Source: an uncultured Pseudomonadota bacterium (GTDB lineage: Bacteria; Pseudomonadota; Gammaproteobacteria; Methylococcales; Methylomonadaceae). From it: 64,000 nt of DNA. The notes below the pieces were generated by a model. That model had not been told where the DNA came from, did no database searches, and worked only from the letters and a program-made list of their open reading frames with translations. The first letter of the stretch is position 1. Each line of letters starts with the position of its first letter. Of this stretch, positions 20,235 through 30,370 are shown in pieces. The stretch is taken from NCBI GenBank assembly GCA_903928965.1, contig CAIYSZ010000057.1, positions 35,935-99,934 of the forward strand, written 5' to 3'. The translations under genes and the position numbers were made by a program.

Positions 20235-20788
20235 TCTTGAATCTCCGCTATTCTCAATAATTTTGAGCTGAGTTTTAAACCGGCGTTTTTCACGGCCGGA
20301 AGATTTACGATTAACTTTAATTTGTCGTCGCGCAAGGCGATTTCTATCATGCCGCCTTGTTGGGCGAAGTTGGGCTGGTCGCTGACGAGCAAGATATGAT
20401 AAGCGTTGGCTATTTCAACCAGCTCCGCTAGTCCCTTGCTTTCATAGCCGACAAACAGAATATTGCATTCCTCTAGGTGTTCGGGAGCTATGTTAATGTG
20501 TACCTGTTGACCGCCGATGGCTTGTCCTTGCAGCGCCGGTAAATGTTCGCGCAAATTGGTTTTGCCGCTAATGCAAATGATATGGGCGCTGGTTTCCGGC
20601 CATTCGGTGAGTTCGGCGAGATGAAAAATGTAGGCAGTTTTTAATTGATATTCGTATACCGGCGGGGCGGCGCGTGAAATGCCGGCAAACAAAGCAAGCA
20701 ATAGCGCAAACCGCCAGCGGTGCGCTAGGCTGGACGGCGGGCGGAAGAACAGCGACGTCAGAAAGCCAAGCATGCCTTTGCCATGCAT
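20231..20788 (-). CDS. YfiR family periplasmic protein (DUF4154)
   Basis: YEYQLKTAYIFHLAELTEWPE...ICISGKTNLREHLPALQGQAIGGQQVHI...CNILFVGYESKGLAELVEIANAYHILLVSDQPNFAQQGGMIEI; 4-bp overlap with kinase gene. Confidence 0.9.
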   Translation of the reverse strand: MHGKGMLGFLTSLFFRPPSSLAHRWRFALLLALFAGISRAAPPVYEYQLKTAYIFHLAELTEWPETSAHIICISGKTNLREHLPALQGQAIGGQQVHINIAPEHLEECNILFVGYESKGLAELVEIANAYHILLVSDQPNFAQQGGMIEIALRDDKLKLIVNLPAVKNAGLKLSSKLLRIAEIQE

Positions 20789-20818
20789 GAGCGAAGCAGG
20801 GTAGTAAGGAGCATGGGC

Positions 20819-22900
20819 TTAAAATCGCCAGCTGAATTGCGCGAAATAACTGCGTTGAATTTGGCTTAACATCGGAATATAGAGTAAGTCCGCGAATTCC
20901 GTGTGTTGTTCGTATAAAAGATTTTGACCGGCAATGGATATTTCCAAGTTTTTGAGCGGATGCCATCCCAGGCGGGCGTCCAGACCGAAATAGGCTGGAA
21001 TCGGAATGTAGTCCTTATAAATTTGATCGACGTAGCGGCCCCACAGGTCTAATTCAACGTCATTGCCGACATCGAAAAGCGAGCGTAGGGATAATTGTTG
21101 TTGTGGGTCGTAGTGCAATTCCGCCAGAGGGTCGCGATACCAATTAAGTTTGGGATCGTATCGGGTGCTGAAACCAATGTAGCTATAGGATGCTTGCAAG
21201 CGCCAGTTATGATTGACGTGGTAATTCATTGCGAGCTCGGCGCCGTAGCTCGTTACTTGCCGGTTATTGACCACGCTGGCGTGCAACACCTCGCCATAGG
21301 GTTGAATATCGGCGTATCCGGTTATGTAAGTGCCTTGCATGCGGTCGTAGATGTTGTAAAAAAAGGCGCTATCCAAATCCAGGTCGCATAACATTCTCCA
21401 ACGCCATCCCAATTCAAACGCGAGCAGGTTTTCCGTTTTCATGTTCGGGTTGCCCTGGGTCAGGACAAATACGTTTTGTCCGGGGATGGGGGTGAAAAGA
21501 TTGATGCTGTGTTGGGCGCGGTTGGGCGCGACCACGCTACGCGACACCGAGCCCCAAAAATTGTGTTGTTTATTGGCGTTCCATAGCAGGCGGATGTTGG
21601 GCTCGGTTTCCCAACCGGTATAGGTGAAATTTGTCACCCGGTTGGCGAGGGTTAATTGCATTGTGCCGCTTAAATCGATTTCGTCTTGTAAAAATACGCC
21701 GCTGTTGTTTTGCGTGAAACTGTCTGGCCGGAATGCCAATGCGTAACTGTTGACGAAGTTGTCGGATATGGTTTGATAGTATACGCCCCACATTAAATTG
21801 TGCCGGCCCATGGTCGGGAAGCGGTCGTGAAAATCTAATACATAATAGGTCCGGTTCATTTGATCCACGGCCAGCGACCAATTGGTGTGAGTCAGCGACA
21901 TATTCAGCTTCCAATTATGGCCGGTGTCGTTTTCATGCTCCCAATGGCCTTGCAGGCTGTAGTTATCGCCGTCTCGGCCGAAATTGTTTTGTTGCCAGTT
22001 CCAATTGGGATTGGCGGCGGCGCCGGTGTTGCTGGTGGAGCCGATAAAATAACCCATGAGTCTGTAGTCGTCTACCTCGCCCTCCAGCATTAATTTGTCG
22101 TGGCTGTTTAACTCGCTGTCGATTCTGAAGTTCGTGGTTTCGGCGTTGCCGAAGTCGGCGGTGTTGCCGATTGGGTTGCTAGGCAGGCTTGGGCTTGCAT
22201 CACGGTAGACTCCATTGCCTGACACGCGGGCATAGGTGTTTTGATCAAGCTTGACGCCGTAACGCACGCCGCCGGACTGTTCCTTGTTGCCGCCGCCGCC
22301 GTTGATCAGGCCGCCTTGGGTTTCCTTGGCGTCGCTGGTGATGATATTGATGACGGCGTTGACGGCATTGGGTCCCCAAAGTGTGCCGCTAGGTCCGCGA
22401 ATGACTTCTATGCGTTTGATATTTTTTAGAAATTGATTTTGCTGTCCCCAATATACGCCGCCGGTCTGTGGATCATATATACTTCGGCCATCAATCATAA
22501 CCTGCAATTTATTGGCGTATAAATCATTAAAGCCGCGGGCGCTAACGCTCCAGTTCCATGAGTTGATGCGCGCGACGTCCATGCCTGGCGCCATGCGCAG
22601 CACGTCGGCGATGTTGGTGGCTCCGGAGCGGCGGATATCCTCGGCGCTGATGACAAAAGCCGCGGCGGCGGTGTTTTTGACGACTTGTTGCTTACGCGCG
22701 AGCGAGGATACGTTTTGATCCATTAATTCATCCAGGCTGAGCGGCAAAATGTCGCAAAGCGCATCCTGGTCTTCAATCAGGGAATCCAAGCTTAATGCGT
22801 CGGCTTGATCAGTGGCCCGCGCTCCGCTAGCGGCGAGTAAGCCGGTCATTGAAACAAGCAATATTCGTAGCGGCTTAAAGAGTTTCGGTTTCAAAGGCAT
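20819..22900 (-). CDS. TonB-dependent outer membrane receptor
   Basis: Plug domain VISAEDIRRSGATNIADVLRMAPGMDVARI...IEVIRGPSGTLWGPNAVNAVINIIT; C-terminal FAQFSWRF. Confidence 0.93.
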   Translation of the reverse strand: MPLKPKLFKPLRILLVSMTGLLAASGARATDQADALSLDSLIEDQDALCDILPLSLDELMDQNVSSLARKQQVVKNTAAAAFVISAEDIRRSGATNIADVLRMAPGMDVARINSWNWSVSARGFNDLYANKLQVMIDGRSIYDPQTGGVYWGQQNQFLKNIKRIEVIRGPSGTLWGPNAVNAVINIITSDAKETQGGLINGGGGNKEQSGGVRYGVKLDQNTYARVSGNGVYRDASPSLPSNPIGNTADFGNAETTNFRIDSELNSHDKLMLEGEVDDYRLMGYFIGSTSNTGAAANPNWNWQQNNFGRDGDNYSLQGHWEHENDTGHNWKLNMSLTHTNWSLAVDQMNRTYYVLDFHDRFPTMGRHNLMWGVYYQTISDNFVNSYALAFRPDSFTQNNSGVFLQDEIDLSGTMQLTLANRVTNFTYTGWETEPNIRLLWNANKQHNFWGSVSRSVVAPNRAQHSINLFTPIPGQNVFVLTQGNPNMKTENLLAFELGWRWRMLCDLDLDSAFFYNIYDRMQGTYITGYADIQPYGEVLHASVVNNRQVTSYGAELAMNYHVNHNWRLQASYSYIGFSTRYDPKLNWYRDPLAELHYDPQQQLSLRSLFDVGNDVELDLWGRYVDQIYKDYIPIPAYFGLDARLGWHPLKNLEISIAGQNLLYEQHTEFADLLYIPMLSQIQRSYFAQFSWRF

Positions 22901-22994
22901 ACGACGCGGATGGTTGGATGCGGATGCTTAGATGTTAATGCTCAATTAAGATAAGAGCCCGGCGCGCGGGTTTTCGCCGCCGGGACATTGTGTT

Positions 22995-23570
22995 TTAGGG
23001 CAATTTTTTGATTTCGCTAATGTTTTCGAAATCAGAACCCACGCTGATGATAAAACTGGTGACGGCTTCGATGCTCATTTCCGACCGGATGATTTTATCC
23101 TCGCTGACGATAATGGCGAATCCGGAGGTGGGATTCGGGGAGGTCGGTACGAATAACACCAAACGGTCATCCACTTTATTGGTCACGTAAGCCGGCACCC
23201 AAATGCCTTGCTTGGGATATTCCACGTAAACGACTTCTCGCGGTTCCTGCAATTGGTGGCCGGCGATCATGTTGACTAACTTTTTGGTTACCCGATAAAT
23301 GGTGCTCAATACCGGGATGCGTTCAATCAATTTTTCGATGGCGGCGATGATGGAAAAGCGTCCCGAGCTGACGCGGTGCCCGACATAGGTAATCAGCAGG
23401 AAACTGGTGGCGAATAGTAAAAAAGTCACCACATAATTATCCGAATAGCCGTACACGAAGCGGAACAGATCGGTTAGCCTGTCCTTGACGAACAACACAA
23501 TCTGTACCACCACTGTAATAGGAATGAAGGCCAAAGTGCCTATCAGTGCGTAATTTAAAATTCTTTTCAT
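22995..23570 (-). CDS. DUF502 family membrane protein
   Basis: IPITVVVQIVLFVKD...IPVLSTIYRVTKKLVN...VYVEYPKQGIWVPAYVTN...LVLFVPTSPNPTSGF. Confidence 0.88.
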   Translation of the reverse strand: MKRILNYALIGTLAFIPITVVVQIVLFVKDRLTDLFRFVYGYSDNYVVTFLLFATSFLLITYVGHRVSSGRFSIIAAIEKLIERIPVLSTIYRVTKKLVNMIAGHQLQEPREVVYVEYPKQGIWVPAYVTNKVDDRLVLFVPTSPNPTSGFAIIVSEDKIIRSEMSIEAVTSFIISVGSDFENISEIKKLP

Positions 23571-23613
23571 GTTTTTCCCCGTTTGCTGTCGTTATGATCT
23601 ATTTTAATAATGC

Positions 23614-26280
23614 TTACGCCTCGCGCCGGCGTAGCGCCAGCCGGCTGATGGCCGGCAACACCACAAACGTGCAGGTCATAATCCAAAATATCCCTATCGT
23701 TATTACCAGACCCATGCTGGCTATGCCTTGATGCGGCGAAAAGGCCAAGCCGATGAAGCTGGAAATTGTGGTTAACGCGCCGTAAAACATGCCGCGCGCG
23801 GTGCTGGATTGATATATATTTTGCTCTTCGTCTTGGGAATGGCGTAATTTTTCCACCATATGGATGCCGTTGTCCACGCCCAAACCCAATAATAACGGCA
23901 AGGCGATAATGTTGGCGAAGTTGATCGGCGTGCCGGTGAATACCGTGGTGGCCATGGTGAATAATCCGGCCAGGATTAAAGGCGTCATGACCAGCAAGGT
24001 GTCGACCGCGTTGCGGCGGATTAGCAGCAGCAATAGGGTGATGGCGCTCAAGGCGATGATAATGGCTTCCCGGAACGAGTCTATGACCGCCTTCATTGAT
24101 TCCCAATACATGATCGGCAAATCGGTGGCGTTAGGCGCGACCGATTGCACCTCCAGTATGAAATCCTGCAGGTTTTGCAAATCGTTTAAATCGTGTTCCG
24201 GAAAAATTTGCACTCGGTATAGTCCGTCCTTGCTCAGCCAGCGTTCGCGCAAGTCGGCCGGCAAATTTTCCATGCTGATTTCCTCGGCCTTGAAGCCTTG
24301 CAACAATTCGTCCATGACCATGGGCAGCGTGCCAAGCAAGCCGGTTTGCAGGTGTTCATAAAAGACTTCGCGTTCCGGGGAAAAGCGCGCGTTCGCTTCC
24401 TGCAGCGCGCCCTGCAATTGGTTTATGAATGCTTGCAAGGCTTCTTGCTCCTCCGGTTTTTGCCGTTGCGGCAGAACTTGCCGCACCACTTTTAGCATAT
24501 GTTGAATGCTTGCGGTGGGCTCGATGCCGGATTTTATTTTCGGGAAGGTATCGCCTTTGTAGCCCAAGGTGATGGCCATGTCGTCTATCAACGCCAATTT
24601 ATCTTCCTGCGCCGCCGGTACGAAATCGAACAGGCTGCGGGTGTCGTGCACGGATTCCAGCGCGGTTAGTTTTTTTTGCAGGTCGTGGGCTTCCTGAGCG
24701 CTATTCGCCAGTACGGTTAAGGTCATTGGCGAGGTCTCGCGGCTTTTTATTAATTCCTTAAACGCGATAACGGATTCGGTGCGCGGGTCGCGTAAATTGA
24801 TCGGGTTGAAATCGGTTTGCACATGAAACGTCAAAATAACGGAAGCCAACGCCAATAGCGCGGTGACGGCGGTGATTTGCCAGGCGTAATGCAAGGTGAA
24901 ATGGGCGAATGCCTTGGATAGGCGGGAAGTTTCGGGTTGTTCCGTCACGATGGGGTCGGGGCAACACGGGGCTGGCAGTAGTTTTAATAACACCGGCAGC
25001 AAGGTTAACGTGACGAATAAACAGATGAACAAACTGCTGCCGGCTAGCAGGCCTAATTCGGAAATGCCTTGATAGTCGGTCGGGATGAAGGAGTAAAGTC
25101 CGATTGAGGTGGTGAGCGCGCATAGCAGCAGCGAGGGACTGGTGGTGAACAAGGCCTCGCGGATCGCCTTGGTCTTGTCTACGCTGTCTTGTTTCATCAG
25201 GGTGTCGCGGTAGCGTAGGCAAAAATGAATCGCATATTCCACCCCTAAGCCGATATTGGATACGGCGAACGCCACTGAAATCAGATTGAGTTGTTTCACG
25301 GCCACCGAGGCGAACAAGCCGCAAAACACCATACCTATACTCAGGGTGAATAATGTGGCCCACATCAATAGCCAGGAACGGTAGGCTACCAGTAAGATGA
25401 ATAGCACGAGCACGACGGAAAAAATGCTAGCCGTGAAAGTGCCCTCGCTCATGCCCACCATTTCGTCGTGTTCCAGGCCGACCTCGCCAGTGATTTTAAT
25501 GCTGACCGCCGGAAGATTCGGGTCCTGCAAATTGGCGATTTGGCGGCGAATGGCGTTGACTGCCGGTTCCACTGGCAGGATTTGGTTGTAATCGAACTTG
25601 GGCGTGGCCAGGATAAAGGCCTTGGCGGATTGCTCCTTGGTGATATTGTTTTCCGCGATTAATTTTTGCCAGGAAATCAAATTGGGTTGGCCGTTCAGCG
25701 TGCTGTGGATGGAGGCGCTGACTTTGTTGATCAAGCCAAAAATGTCTATCGGCGCTTCACCGCTCTTGTCTTGCTTGGTGAGGGCGTCTTCAAGTATTGA
25801 AAAAAAGCCGTTGAGGCTGGGGTCTTGCGATATGCGGCCGATGAACGGTTGCGCTTGGGCCACGGTAACGGCGAAATCCTGCAATTCGTCATTGTCCAGA
25901 TACAAGAGGCCGTTGCGATGAAAAAATTCGTTATCGTCCGGCCGGTATATGGCGGAGAAGTGTTCGGTGTCGGCTTGCAAGGCTCTGGTTAAACGCCGGG
26001 CGGCGGCCTTGGTCAGTTCCGGGGTGTCGGATTCGACCACGAGTAGCAGAGTATGCATTTCTTGGCTGAACGCTTGCTCAAACTTGCGCCGGTTTTGTTG
26101 GAACGGCGCGTCGGGCGCGATCAATTCGGCGGTGTCGGTGTTGACGCTCAAATGCTCGCTGGTATATCGGACGGCGCCATAGGCAAGGCCCAGCACGATA
26201 CATAAAACCAAAATGGGCGAATAAAGCAGGCTGTTCGCCCAATGGTAGGCAAAATTGGAGATGCGAGTGTTCAGATTCAT
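23614..26280 (-). CDS. hpnN: MMPL/RND transporter, probable hopanoid-associated HpnN
   Basis: VNTDTAELIAPDAPFQQNRRKFEQAF, two MMPL/RND TM blocks (GVEYAIHFCLRYRDT; GLGVDNGIHMVEKLRHSQ); start MNLNTRISNF. Confidence 0.8.
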   Translation of the reverse strand: MNLNTRISNFAYHWANSLLYSPILVLCIVLGLAYGAVRYTSEHLSVNTDTAELIAPDAPFQQNRRKFEQAFSQEMHTLLLVVESDTPELTKAAARRLTRALQADTEHFSAIYRPDDNEFFHRNGLLYLDNDELQDFAVTVAQAQPFIGRISQDPSLNGFFSILEDALTKQDKSGEAPIDIFGLINKVSASIHSTLNGQPNLISWQKLIAENNITKEQSAKAFILATPKFDYNQILPVEPAVNAIRRQIANLQDPNLPAVSIKITGEVGLEHDEMVGMSEGTFTASIFSVVLVLFILLVAYRSWLLMWATLFTLSIGMVFCGLFASVAVKQLNLISVAFAVSNIGLGVEYAIHFCLRYRDTLMKQDSVDKTKAIREALFTTSPSLLLCALTTSIGLYSFIPTDYQGISELGLLAGSSLFICLFVTLTLLPVLLKLLPAPCCPDPIVTEQPETSRLSKAFAHFTLHYAWQITAVTALLALASVILTFHVQTDFNPINLRDPRTESVIAFKELIKSRETSPMTLTVLANSAQEAHDLQKKLTALESVHDTRSLFDFVPAAQEDKLALIDDMAITLGYKGDTFPKIKSGIEPTASIQHMLKVVRQVLPQRQKPEEQEALQAFINQLQGALQEANARFSPEREVFYEHLQTGLLGTLPMVMDELLQGFKAEEISMENLPADLRERWLSKDGLYRVQIFPEHDLNDLQNLQDFILEVQSVAPNATDLPIMYWESMKAVIDSFREAIIIALSAITLLLLLIRRNAVDTLLVMTPLILAGLFTMATTVFTGTPINFANIIALPLLLGLGVDNGIHMVEKLRHSQDEEQNIYQSSTARGMFYGALTTISSFIGLAFSPHQGIASMGLVITIGIFWIMTCTFVVLPAISRLALRRREA

Positions 26281-26282
26281 AT

Positions 26283-27257
26283 TTAGGCGACGGTCACGCT
26301 GTGGATCAAATAGGCGGTATAGGCGAAATAAATTGCCAGCAACGTTAGCCCGTGCGTTCTGCGAATAGAGGATGGCTGTTGGTTTCCACCCGCCCCCAAC
26401 AGAAACATGGAGGCGGTTAGCGCCGCCATTAGCGGCCAATCGCGGTGGAGGATTTCCCGCGGAATGGACATGGGCTGGATAGCGCCGGCCAGGCCCACCA
26501 CCATCAGGGTGTTGAATAAATTGGATCCCAGGATATTACCCAAGGCTAAATCGTCTTGCCCTTTGCGGGCGGCGGCAATGGCCGAGGCCAATTCCGGCAG
26601 TGAAGTGCCGACCGCTATCACGGTCAGGCCGATGATTAAGTCGCTGACGCCCAGATTTTGCGCCAAGGCGACGGCTCCCCAGACCAAGGCGCGGGAACTG
26701 CCGATCAGCAGTAGCAAGCCGGCGAGCAGCCAAATCAGCGCTTGGTCGCGGGATACGGCTTTTTCTTCCAGCTCGGCGTTGATTTCCCGTTCCAGGCTGT
26801 CTTGCTTTTGGCGCATGGTTTGCCGCGCCATCCAAACCATCACGCCGGCGAAGGTTAATAATTGAACCAGGGCGTCGAGCCTTGAAAATTCGCCGTCCAA
26901 GATTAATAGCAGCGCCAGCATGGTCACGCCGAACAGTATCGGCAATTCTCGTTTCAATATGTTCGATTCCACGGCGATGGGCTTGATAATGGCCGTAATT
27001 CCTAAAATCAGCCCAATATTGGCGATGTTGGAGCCGTAGGCGTTGCCCAAGGCGACGCCAGGGTTGTTTTGCAACGCCGAGATGGCGGATACCGCCAGTT
27101 CCGGCGCGGAGGTGCCGAAACCGATGACCAGCATACCGATCAATAGCGGCGGCACACCCATATATTTGGAGATCATTGCCGCGCCGTCGACAAATATGCC
27201 GGCGCTCCAGACTAGCAAAATTAAACCTACTACTATCATTAATAATGGCAACGCCAT
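26283..27257 (-). CDS. Calcium/sodium antiporter (CaCA family)
   Basis: Duplicated motifs GFGTSAPELAVSAISALQNNPGVALGNAYGSNIANIGLILG and AVGTSLPELASAIAAARKGQDDLALGNILGSNLFN. Confidence 0.93.
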   Translation of the reverse strand: MALPLLMIVVGLILLVWSAGIFVDGAAMISKYMGVPPLLIGMLVIGFGTSAPELAVSAISALQNNPGVALGNAYGSNIANIGLILGITAIIKPIAVESNILKRELPILFGVTMLALLLILDGEFSRLDALVQLLTFAGVMVWMARQTMRQKQDSLEREINAELEEKAVSRDQALIWLLAGLLLLIGSSRALVWGAVALAQNLGVSDLIIGLTVIAVGTSLPELASAIAAARKGQDDLALGNILGSNLFNTLMVVGLAGAIQPMSIPREILHRDWPLMAALTASMFLLGAGGNQQPSSIRRTHGLTLLAIYFAYTAYLIHSVTVA

Positions 27258-27303
27258 AAATAACCTTATCATTCTAAAGAAACGTTCTATCGTAAATTAC
27301 CGC

Positions 27304-27333
27304 GCCCGCCGCGCAGGGACGGGCGCGGCGGGC
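27304..27333 (-). terminator. GC-rich hairpin after uppP
   Basis: Perfect 11-bp arms GCCCGCCGCGC/GCGCGGCGGGC separated by 8 nt, between the uppP stop and the antiporter start. Confidence 0.5.
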
Positions 27334-27334
27334 A

Positions 27335-28162
27335 TTATTCCGTGGTCCAATTGACCAGGCCGCCGTAGGCGCTGGCAATGACTACAATGCCGAATAAAAT
27401 CCGATACCAGGCGAACACAATGAAATTGTGATGGCTGATATAACGCAGTAAGCCTTTTACGGCGACGATCGCGCTCAAGAAAGCGGCAATAAGCCCTACC
27501 GCGAATAAAGCGCCATCGTCGTGCAGATTGAGCAATTCTCGGTGTTTGTATAAATCGTAGGCGCTAGCCAGCATCAGGGTAGGAATCGCCAAGAAAAAAG
27601 AAAATTCAGTGGCGGCCTTGCGCGATAAACCGAAGAATAAGCCGCCGATAATGGTCGCCCCGGAGCGGGAGGTGCCGGGAATTAACGCGAAAGCTTGCGC
27701 GAAACCGAGTTTTAGCGCGTCCAGCGGTGTGATATCGTCCACGCTTTCCACGGTGATTTTATGTTCGCGTTTTTCCGCCCAGATAATGATGAAGGCGCCG
27801 ACGATGAAAGCCAAGGCCACCGGGATAGGTTTAAACAGCACCGCCTTGATGTGTTTACCAAAAGCTAGACCCAGCAAGGCCAGCGGTAAAAAGGCGATAC
27901 CTAGGTTCAGTACGAATTTTTGCGCCTGCCGGTCATGGAATAGATTGCGAATGACGTTAAATATCTTGACTCGGTATTCCCAGCAAATGGCTAAAATGGC
28001 GCCTACTTGAATGACGACCGTAAACACTTTTGCTTTTTCGTCATTAAAATGTAATAAGTCGCCAGCCAGGATGAGATGTCCGGTGCTGGAAATGGGTAAA
28101 AATTCGGTCAGACCTTCCACCACGCCTAGTATGACTGCGTTAATAATTTGATTGATATCCAT
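27335..28162 (-). CDS. uppP: Undecaprenyl-diphosphate phosphatase
   Basis: [55 protein letters not shown]. Confidence 0.96.
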   Translation of the reverse strand: MDINQIINAVILGVVEGLTEFLPISSTGHLILAGDLLHFNDEKAKVFTVVIQVGAILAICWEYRVKIFNVIRNLFHDRQAQKFVLNLGIAFLPLALLGLAFGKHIKAVLFKPIPVALAFIVGAFIIIWAEKREHKITVESVDDITPLDALKLGFAQAFALIPGTSRSGATIIGGLFFGLSRKAATEFSFFLAIPTLMLASAYDLYKHRELLNLHDDGALFAVGLIAAFLSAIVAVKGLLRYISHHNFIVFAWYRILFGIVVIASAYGGLVNWTTE

Positions 28163-28357
28163 TTTTGCTATTGGGGGGCATTGAAGTGAAGTTTGAAACT
28201 AAATTACTATTTGATTAAATTAAGATTTTCTAACAATGAAAATGCATTAGTCCTCCTAATGTAGGGTAATCAAAAAAAATGTCAAGCTCGTGTATGCCGG
28301 CGCTAAATCAATGCTAAGTCCGGGTACATTATAGGCCGCCTTTTTACCGGTGAACGG

Positions 28358-28846
28358 CTATTCGACGGATTGGCCCAGTATGCGCCATTGATCGAAATAC
28401 GCGGCTTGACCCGCGGCCGCGCCTTGTTCATTGTACACATTCCAGATTTTGACTTGACTGATTAAAAAGCGGGCGCCGGATTTGGCGATTCTGACGCCAT
28501 GGTAATCGGAAACATAACCTTGGCTTGCCGCTAGCGCCAGCCATTTTTGCCGGTCTTGCTGGCAAGCCGCCTCGGCGGATGAACGCGAGGGCGCGCCGAC
28601 TATCTCCTCCCAGCTCATTTCAAACAAGCGTTGCGCGGTTAAATTGGCGTAATTGAACAAGGGATCGCTGCTTGCATCATGCGTCAGCAGGGCGAATTTC
28701 GCATGATAAGCCAGTTCGGCGGCGTTGCTTTGGCCCGCCGCGGCAAATAGCGGTTGCCCGAGCAGTTTTTGATAGCTGGCGAATACCAACGCCAGATGCG
28801 CGGCGTCGTAAGCGTTGCTTGAAGAGGGTTCTGGTTTGCTTGTCAT
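28358..28846 (-). CDS. MEKHLA domain-containing (PAS-like) protein
   Basis: HDASSDPLFNYANLTAQRLFEMSWEEIVGAPSRSSAE...GVRIAKSGARFLISQVKIWNV. Confidence 0.85.
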   Translation of the reverse strand: MTSKPEPSSSNAYDAAHLALVFASYQKLLGQPLFAAAGQSNAAELAYHAKFALLTHDASSDPLFNYANLTAQRLFEMSWEEIVGAPSRSSAEAACQQDRQKWLALAASQGYVSDYHGVRIAKSGARFLISQVKIWNVYNEQGAAAGQAAYFDQWRILGQSVE

Positions 28847-28954
28847 GTTAAATTATTGATCTAATGTTTGTTTGAATCGCCGTAAAGCAAGAATTGTGAC
28901 GCGCCGCTAACAATTTGTTTGCATAATCATATATGATGTTAATTTTTGGTAAAC

Positions 28955-30115
28955 ATGTTTTGTGTGCGCATACTCATATTACAGCCGATGCTGAAATTTT
29001 ATCGCGTTGCTTTTTATCATGAATTGAACTCGCTGTTAACCGCCCGCGGGCATCAACTGCGGGTAGTGTTCGGCACGCCAAGCGCCGAGGAATCAAAACG
29101 CAGGGATAACTCCGAGTTGTTTCTTGATTTCTGTCATTTCGAGCGTAGTTACTGGTTGCTTGGTAACCGGCTGCATGTTCACAGCAACAGCCTGCGTCAT
29201 GTTTTATGGGCGGATTTGATTATTACCGAACAGGCGAATAAGCATTTTTATAATTATTTGCTATATCTGTTACGCGCCTTGAGAGTAAAACGATTTTGCC
29301 TTTGGGGGCACGGTTTCAATCGGCAAGGCGAAGCGCGGAATTGGCGCGAAGCGTTCAAAAAATATTTGGCGGTGCATACGGATTGGTGGTTTGCCTATAG
29401 CGCCAGCGTGGTGGACTATTTGGTCGGCTTAGGCTTTGCGCCCAATAAAATTACCCAATTAAACAATAGCATAGATACCGTGGTTTTCAAGCGCGGCCTG
29501 AGCGCCGTGACCGAGGCCGAGTTGCTGGATTTTAAACGGCGGCAGCGTATTGCCGGAGAAGCCCGTGTCGGCCTGTTTTGCGGGAGTTTGCACAAGGACA
29601 AACATGTGGAATTTTTGTTGCAGGCCGCGCTAAAAATTCGTTTAGCCGAGCCCAACTTCGTTTTGTTGTTGATAGGAGACGGTCAGGATAGAGATATCGT
29701 GCAGCGTTACGCTGATCATTACGAATTCATTAAACCGTTAGGCATGTTGATAGGCGCTGAAAAATGTTTGGCGTTCAGGAGCGCTGAGGCGTTGTTGATT
29801 CCCGGTATGGTGGGGCTGGGGATTCTGGACGGTTTTTGCGCCGGCCTGCCTTTGTTCACCACCCGGCATACGCTACATAGTCCGGAGATTGATTACCTGC
29901 GGCCGGGTTACAATGGACTATGCTCGGATTTCCAAGTCGACGCTTACGCCGCTTTAGTGGCGGCTGCGTTGGCCGATAGCGAGCGATTGGCGGCTTTGCG
30001 GCGTCATGCGTTGGAAAGTAGCAACCATTATTCGATTCAACAAATGGCCTGGAATTTCGCCGCTGGCGTCGAGGGGTGTATTGCGGCGTTGGGTTTGTCT
30101 GCTTCTAAATATTAG
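28955..30115 (+). CDS. Glycosyltransferase (family 4/1-like)
   Basis: ILQPMLKFYRVAFYHELNSLLTARGHQLRVVFG...NNSIDTVVFKRG...VGLFCGSLHKDKHVEFLLQA...LLIGDGQDRDIVQRYA; ATG at 28955. Confidence 0.85.
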   Translation: MFCVRILILQPMLKFYRVAFYHELNSLLTARGHQLRVVFGTPSAEESKRRDNSELFLDFCHFERSYWLLGNRLHVHSNSLRHVLWADLIITEQANKHFYNYLLYLLRALRVKRFCLWGHGFNRQGEARNWREAFKKYLAVHTDWWFAYSASVVDYLVGLGFAPNKITQLNNSIDTVVFKRGLSAVTEAELLDFKRRQRIAGEARVGLFCGSLHKDKHVEFLLQAALKIRLAEPNFVLLLIGDGQDRDIVQRYADHYEFIKPLGMLIGAEKCLAFRSAEALLIPGMVGLGILDGFCAGLPLFTTRHTLHSPEIDYLRPGYNGLCSDFQVDAYAALVAAALADSERLAALRRHALESSNHYSIQQMAWNFAAGVEGCIAALGLSASKY

Positions 30116-30370
30116 CCTAGGGCGGCTTGTGCAAAAGCCGCGAAAGTCGCGGTTAGGATTAGCGCGATGCCAACAATGACGCAATAATTTACTAATTGAT
30201 CGTCCGCGACGACTCGGCGTTTGTGCCGCGTCAAGCTTGCGTAGCTGATGAGGAACACGCGCAGCGCCGGAACCTGCAAACGCGGATCGGTGAATCGTTG
30301 CCAGGGGGGTGACGGGTAGATAGGGGTTCAGGATGACGAAACCGATGAAAAACGCCGCCATGGCATGGGT

